Of a DNA stretch of 64,000 nt, positions 59,200-64,000 are shown in pieces (position 1 is the stretch's first letter; every line of letters starts with the position of its first letter). Under the pieces are notes generated by a model that had not been told where the DNA came from, searched no databases, and saw only the letters and a list, made by a program, of their open reading frames with translations. The stretch comes from Choanephora cucurbitarum (Eukaryota; Mucoromycota; Mucoromycetes; Mucorales; Choanephoraceae): contig JAIWNI010000092.1 of assembly GCA_025331435.1 (NCBI GenBank), positions 48,415 through 112,414 of the forward strand, in the 5' to 3' direction. The position numbers were made by a program, and so were the translations under genes.

Positions 59200-59523
59200 C
59201 AAGAAGACGGCGCCACCTGCCACATAGGTAAGTATGCGACGTGGTGGAAGGACTCACATCAAATCAACCGCTTTGACTTCTGGCCTCCACAAAACCCAGA
59301 TCCCAACCCGATTGAGCATCTGTGAAGCTCTCTCGATAAGCTCATCGAAGAGAGAAGGCCAAACATCAGTAATGCTGATCAGCTGAAGGTTGCCCTAGAA
59401 GAAAGTTGGGGTAAGATCAGCCATGAGCTTGCAGAACGCTTAGTTGGTAGTATGCCCGATCGCTATAAGGCAGTTATAGAAGCCAATGGCGGCGCAACAA
59501 ATATTAAAAGATTTTTCTTTTAG
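59200..59523 (+). pseudogene. Tc1-like transposase relic interrupted by the pogo element
   Basis: The sequence after the pogo TA duplication reads QEDGATCHIGKYATWWKDSH, FDFWPPQNPDPNPIEHL, a stop, then SLDKLIEERRPNISNADQLK and ends VIEANGGATNIKRFFF. This is the C-terminal part of a Tc1-family transposase (QDGAxCH...WPAQSPDLNPIEHLW); TGA replaces the family's Trp codon after EHL. Only the 3' part is recognisable, and the left part seems mostly lost. Confidence 0.82.
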
Positions 59524-59584
59524 ATTTTCTGAAACGCCATGAGTTGAACTACATTTTCACCATTTTTTAGAGTATGAGGTCCAC

Positions 59585-60032
59585 TTAAGAGTTTCCAGTG
59601 CTTAATACAACACATGTCATATTTATCGGTTGTTCAAATATATAAAAATTGTATGTAGATTTATTCGGTGTGGCTGTGTCACCACGGTTCTCATCGTACC
59701 ATCTTTCCATAGCTGTTTCGTTCATTCTGCGGACGATTCGGTACAAACTTTCATAATAACGTTCCAAGGCTATATAAAATTTCTCGTTAGAATACCTCTT
59801 TCTAATAACAACCCCTTAACTTACTTTGAACATCTTCGTGAGATAATCCGTTATTGCTATCATTGGACTGAGATCCTTTGCTTATTTGAATTCTATCAAG
59901 TGACTCTTGAAGGTGATCTACCTTTGCGAGCAACTTATGAACAAGTTGGGTGAAGTTTCTGCCATCTTCAGTAGACATTGATTGGATAGGACCAGAAGAG
60001 CTTTGAGAGATTGTGTTGTTAAAGTTGTACAT
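59585..60032 (-). CDS. Small unknown protein, coiled-coil-like N-terminus
   Basis: Two exons from the ATG at 60032: about 59823-60032 (MYNFNNTISQSSSGPIQSMS) and about 59585-59778, splicing DVQ to LERYYESLYRIVRRMNE over a ~44-nt intron. The first part has NFTQLVHKLLAKVDHLQESL, a likely coiled coil. The second has AMERWYDENRGDTATPNKST and ends VVLSTGNS. I do not recognise the family. It is divergent from the CACTA-like transposase gene (starts 543 bp apart), so it could be a second gene of that element or an unrelated small gene. Confidence 0.45.
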
Positions 60033-60574
60033 TTTTTGATACTGATTTTGAGAAAAAAAAAGAGAGTTGAAGTAAAGAAGAAAGATCGAAAAAAAAGCCC
60101 TTATTTATACAGATACCTTTCCGTTGATTTCCGACTGACTAAGCATGAATGTCTATATCATACATGTTGTTTTTAATCATGATCTAGTGAAAAGAAAATT
60201 TAAGTGTCCATTGTCTTGATCCAAACACAGTTAAAGCTTTTACCCAAAGAGGATATGATGAAGTCATTCTGCTTAATAACCGGATCTTTGAGCAAATTGA
60301 TTGTTGGCTTAATAACATATTCAATCTCCATCCAATAAATTTCGGTGCCAGTTAGCTATAAATAACTCATTATTGCATTGTATTCGATCGCTCTTTGTAC
60401 CTGAATGACGTATATATCTAAACCATTGTGCTAATTCTGCATTGACATTAATCAGCATTAATTTTTTGGAAAAGTATAAATACTACACTTTAAAACAGAG
60501 TAAGTTGGCTTTTATCCTCTTTTTTACCAAGTTAGATTTACCTTATTTTACAACTCTTTGTCAAATATAACAAA
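60033..60574. other. Divergent intergenic region
   Basis: Upstream of both the small unknown gene and the CACTA-like transposase. No repeat termini recognised. Confidence 0.45.
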
Positions 60575-63500
60575 ATGGCTCCTCAACGCCCTCTACCTAC
60601 AAGAAATCAACGCAGAAAGCAAGTCGGTTCTTTGGTGGATTTGCAGCATGCTCGACTCTTTCAAGACAATGACGCCCTCCATCTAGAATCCTCTCCTTCC
60701 CAAGAGCCTGCTGGAAATCATCAAGACATCGATTCCGATGTCGAGTCAGTTTTGGCGGACTGGGATCTTGTTGGATTTGATGCTCAAGACTTTGATGATA
60801 TCATGTCTGTTCCTGAACAAGCAGAAACCCCTGAGCCAATGGATGTTGATGACCAAGGTATTAATGTTGTATAGGGAAAAAGTTTGTTTGATCAGCCACT
60901 AAGAGCGATCCTTTTAGGTGAAACTGTTGATCCTTTTGACATCGATATTCCTCAGAGTTCAAACCCTTTTACACTCTCCGAGATTCATAGCACCCGCTAT
61001 CTCAAGGCCTGTAAAAGAAATGGCATCAACGTCAATACAAGCGATGAAATCAGAGATGTCTTCAATGAAGCTTCACGCGAAACTGGTAGTATAATAATGA
61101 TAAGATAGCTGTTGATATGATGTGTCTAACTAATCTTTTTAGATCTAGCACGCAAGTTTACTAGCTTGAGCACCACTGTCAATCTCGTCAAGCGAGTTAT
61201 CCGTTTCTCTCTTGTTGTTGAGCATGAAACTTGTAAGAAGGGATGCTACCTGTTTGATGCCGACGATGATCAAGAGATGACTCACTGTCTTGTGTTCAAT
61301 GAACAGCGTAATTTTCGCAAGAGAACTTACATTAAGTATGTTTCCATTGCAAAGAAAATTGCTCAACTTCTGTCAGTCGATAAAAAGCGAGATGAATTGA
61401 TGTATCGTCATCAAGTGTTTGAAGCCGAGCGCCTCCAAGACAATAGCAATTTGTTCGATTTGTACTGTGGCGGAGTACACGAGCAAATGAAGCAAGACAG
61501 GGCTTTCACTCTACCTTTGGATCAGGGTGTTCTCTTGGCTGTAGACGGATTCACTTCGCTCAAGTCGCATAAAGCCATGATGATAATCCATGTCATCCTA
61601 TTAAATTACAAACCAACGATCAGGTAAGTTGTTTAGCCTATGACACTTAAATATAAACTTACATTGCTTGTAATTAGATTTTTAGATAAAAACATGTTCC
61701 AGGCAGCAATCATTTGCAGTGACAACAAGCCGGATATCAGAAGCTTCTTGCTTCCTATTGTCAAGGAATTCAAGAAGTTGGTTGAAGCCCCTATGAGGGT
61801 GCTTAAGAATGGAGACGAGGTATGCCGTGCTCATTTGTACTTGATGGGCATTACATCTGACCTGATCAAAAGTCAAAAGTTACTTGTTTTGGTGGTAAAT
61901 ATTTCTCAGTAATAATTAAGCAGTTGTACTAAGGATGTCGTATAGGTCATGGTGCCTTCTATGGATGCAAGTATTGTATCAGTAAGTATTTAACTTTATG
62001 ATACTTTTGAAATATACTAACTTGATTGATAGCATTTGGCAAACACCCTGACGAACCTGACAAGAATGGGATGTACTATCCTTTGCGCGACCAGCCTATC
62101 AAAACGATGGCTAACTTGATGCTTGAAGATGAAGGTGTAAGTACCAATTAGACTGCTTGTTATAAATCATACTAATAACCTTGTCGATAGGATTCAGCCA
62201 TTAACACTCAATATGGTATCAAATCCAGTTCCATCTTTGCTGATCTTCGTAACTTCAAATCTCCTTTTTTTGTTGCTCTCAATAAATTCCATCTTGGTTC
62301 CAACATCGCCAAACTTGTGTATGAAATGCTCTCCTCCGAGTTCAATGACAAGTACAAGCATGTCAACAACAAGAACAATTACCCTTTTCAACTGCCAGTT
62401 TATGTAGGCGAGAAGACCTATAAGTCCTTGCAACTGTCTAAAGGCACATCTCTCAGCACTTTACTGGTAGTTGGAAGCCATACAACCCTTGCGCAAAGTC
62501 CAAGTTGAGTGTATACCGTTCTGTTTGCTGGCTAGATGTACTTCGGTACACTTTCCACACATTACTGGCTCCTCACTTGTGTCCTCCTGCTGCTGCTGCT
62601 CTGAACAATGTTGTCTGTAGTATCGCCTTGATGCTTCAACGACATCTGAGCTTTGAAGATATGTAAGATGGAAAAGTAAATATCTGGTTCTATTTGAATA
62701 ACATGTCAATACTCATAAAATCGCTTTATATTTGATAACGAAATAATCATTTCAAGAAGTGGCTCTCTTACCTCGATAAGTGCATTGCACGCAAGACAAT
62801 CTCTCTGACAGTGCACCGCATCAACATGCACCTCCTCTCACATGTAGGCGATTACATCCGTTACTTTGGCCCCATGTCTTCTACAAGTGCGCGTTCAATG
62901 GAAAGATCAATTGGAATCTTAAAACGTACGATAAAGGCATCTAACAACGTGGTCGCTAACAACAACAGCATTCTTGAAGTGGATGCTCTGTTGGATTATA
63001 TTGAGTTCTCTGGTAGTGTTAACTTTGACTTCAAACCTCAAAAGGATGACACAACATACAAAGACCACCCTCAAGACCCAACTTACCCTCAACTCTGGGC
63101 TCCCTTCTTGAACAGCAACGTCAGCCTTGCCAACAAGAATAAGTCTGAAGTCATCAAAAATACATTCAACATTGGCCAACTTAGTGTTGCCCTCTTCCAC
63201 CTGCTGACTAGGGTAACTGGCAACAGAAATGTGGGTATTTCTGAACGCCAGAGGCAGTACAACATGACGATTGTTTCGAAGCTTTGGAAGAATGATGTAG
63301 TTTACTACTCATATTTATATAGAAACTTGGAATCGCAGACTGAAAAATCTGGCTACTACGCGATTTTCCAGGTCAATGAAATGAACAAACAAAAGTAAGT
63401 TTTTTTTGTAGTAACGGTTTTGAGTGATGGTTCTGACTTTAATACGATTATGGTTTTTAGTAAGCTGCACACTGTATGGTTTGTCTGTAAAATTCTCTGC

Positions 63501-63824
63501 TTCTTTGACTTCCTTGTTGATGATTCTGAAACCGGGCAACCTACGCATCTCGTCTTAGGTGAAGTGCATGAGGGTGCTAGTGACAAGCATGCTTTGAATG
63601 TGCCAAGGGTCAAAGAGATCATTTCTTCCAACCGAAAGTTTGTTGCCATTGATGCTTCTGACCTCATCTCTCCTGTTAGCTTGCTACAAGAAGTAACGAG
63701 TATTCAAAGTGCCAGCAAGTTTCAGGTCTTTCCTTGGTACAAAGTAATTCGCAAGGGTCCCCTCTTTCCCAACAACATTCGCAAAACTGCTGGAATTGTT
63801 GGAAACTTGTTTCCTCACTTGTAA
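60575..63824 (+). pseudogene. CACTA/Plavaka-like (Tnp2-type) transposase, damaged
   Basis: From MAPQRPLPTRNQRRKQ an acidic N-terminus leads into a transposase-like core. A 60-nt intron (60859-60918) removes an apparent stop and joins DDQ to ETVDPFDIDIPQ; another near 61085-61140 gives DLARKFTSLST. Core pieces: FTLPLDQGVLLAVDGFTSLK, FLDKNMFQAAIICSDNKPDI, AHLYLMGITSDLIK, GHGAFYGCKYC, VYRSVCWLDVLRYTFHTLL, LTVHRINMHLLSHVGDYIRY and FGPMSSTSARSMERSIGILK. These follow the order in fungal Plavaka/Tnp2 transposases (DDE-like core, GH...C-x2-C, then the ...SxRSMER block). Three joins do not work without a 1-nt change: about 61890, 62465 and 62665. The C-terminus ends GIVGNLFPHL at 63824. It is most likely a recently decayed copy. 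Confidence 0.7.
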
Positions 63825-64000
63825 AAGCTTTTTTTGGTTATTTTCTAACACCGTTCTTTTTCCTCGTCCAATATAATCTATAATTTGATTTGTCTTAAGA
63901 ATGATGTTTTATTTTCTATTCAAAAATAGAAGCATCGTACTACAATGAAAGAAATAAATCTGGAAGTAAGCCTATTATATAGACATTCAACTTTTTAAGC
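63825..64000. other. Right window edge, no gene seen
   Basis: AT-rich 3' flank of the CACTA-like transposase relic; nothing recognised. Confidence 0.5.

Noticed and set aside
60859..60920. In-frame stop early in the CACTA-like transposase
   Set aside because: It lies inside a 60-nt GT-AG intron that joins DDQ to ETVDPFD in frame.

Overview
The window looks like nuclear DNA of a Mucoromycota fungus (Mucorales-like). It is AT-rich, has many poly-A/poly-T tracts, GT-AG introns of roughly 38-170 nt, and compact genes with typical fungal proteins (Qcr6, Gem1/Miro, Nha1-type antiporter, Ubc8, Bub3, alpha-SNAP). The species cannot be fixed from sequence alone. I found no tRNA, rRNA or CRISPR array.

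Layout. Positions 1-26,100 are a mostly conventional gene region: an FkbM-type methyltransferase (cut by the window edge), a USP-class deubiquitinase with a CaaX-like tail, a bHLH factor, a 2OG-Fe(II) oxygenase, a forkhead factor, a Na+/H+ antiporter, an SDR oxidoreductase, a candidate WWE-domain protein, alpha-SNAP, a DYRK-like kinase, BUB3, an unknown acidic protein and the complex III hinge protein Qcr6. From about 26,800 to the right edge the window becomes an island of mobile DNA with a few housekeeping genes left in it: Ubc8/UBE2H, Miro (Gem1), DNA ligase I and a three-KH-domain RNA-binding protein.

Mobile elements: a decayed LINE-type reverse transcriptase (30.5-31.6 kb); a broken Tc1/IS630-type transposase (37.7-39.0 kb); a Crypton-type tyrosine recombinase (45.5-48.1 kb); a complete Ty3/Gypsy element with LTRs that look identical and one open 1,657-residue polyprotein (48.2-53.8 kb); an apparently complete 2,334-bp pogo/Tigger-like element inserted next to or into a Tc1 relic (56.9-59.5 kb); and a broken CACTA/Plavaka-like (Tnp2-type) transposase (60.6-63.8 kb). 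Between them are foldback or MITE-like elements at 26.8, 35.6, 36.4, 36.6-37.0 and 37.0-37.3 kb, and three exact copies of an 82-bp hairpin-forming unit at 32.2-32.5 kb.

Most unusual items: (1) a gene at 33.1-34.6 kb whose C-terminal half carries a PD...E-x-K arrangement suggestive of the PD-(D/E)XK nuclease fold; (2) the spaced 82-bp repeat triplet; (3) a deubiquitinase ending in polybasic residues plus CCMM, predicting prenylation; (4) 29-bp inverted repeats 8.5 kb apart that bracket (1), (2), the LINE relic and the Tc1 relic; (5) a gag-pol start codon that straddles the 5' LTR/primer-binding-site junction; (6) a KH-protein gene whose two halves join only if one C is removed from a C6 run.
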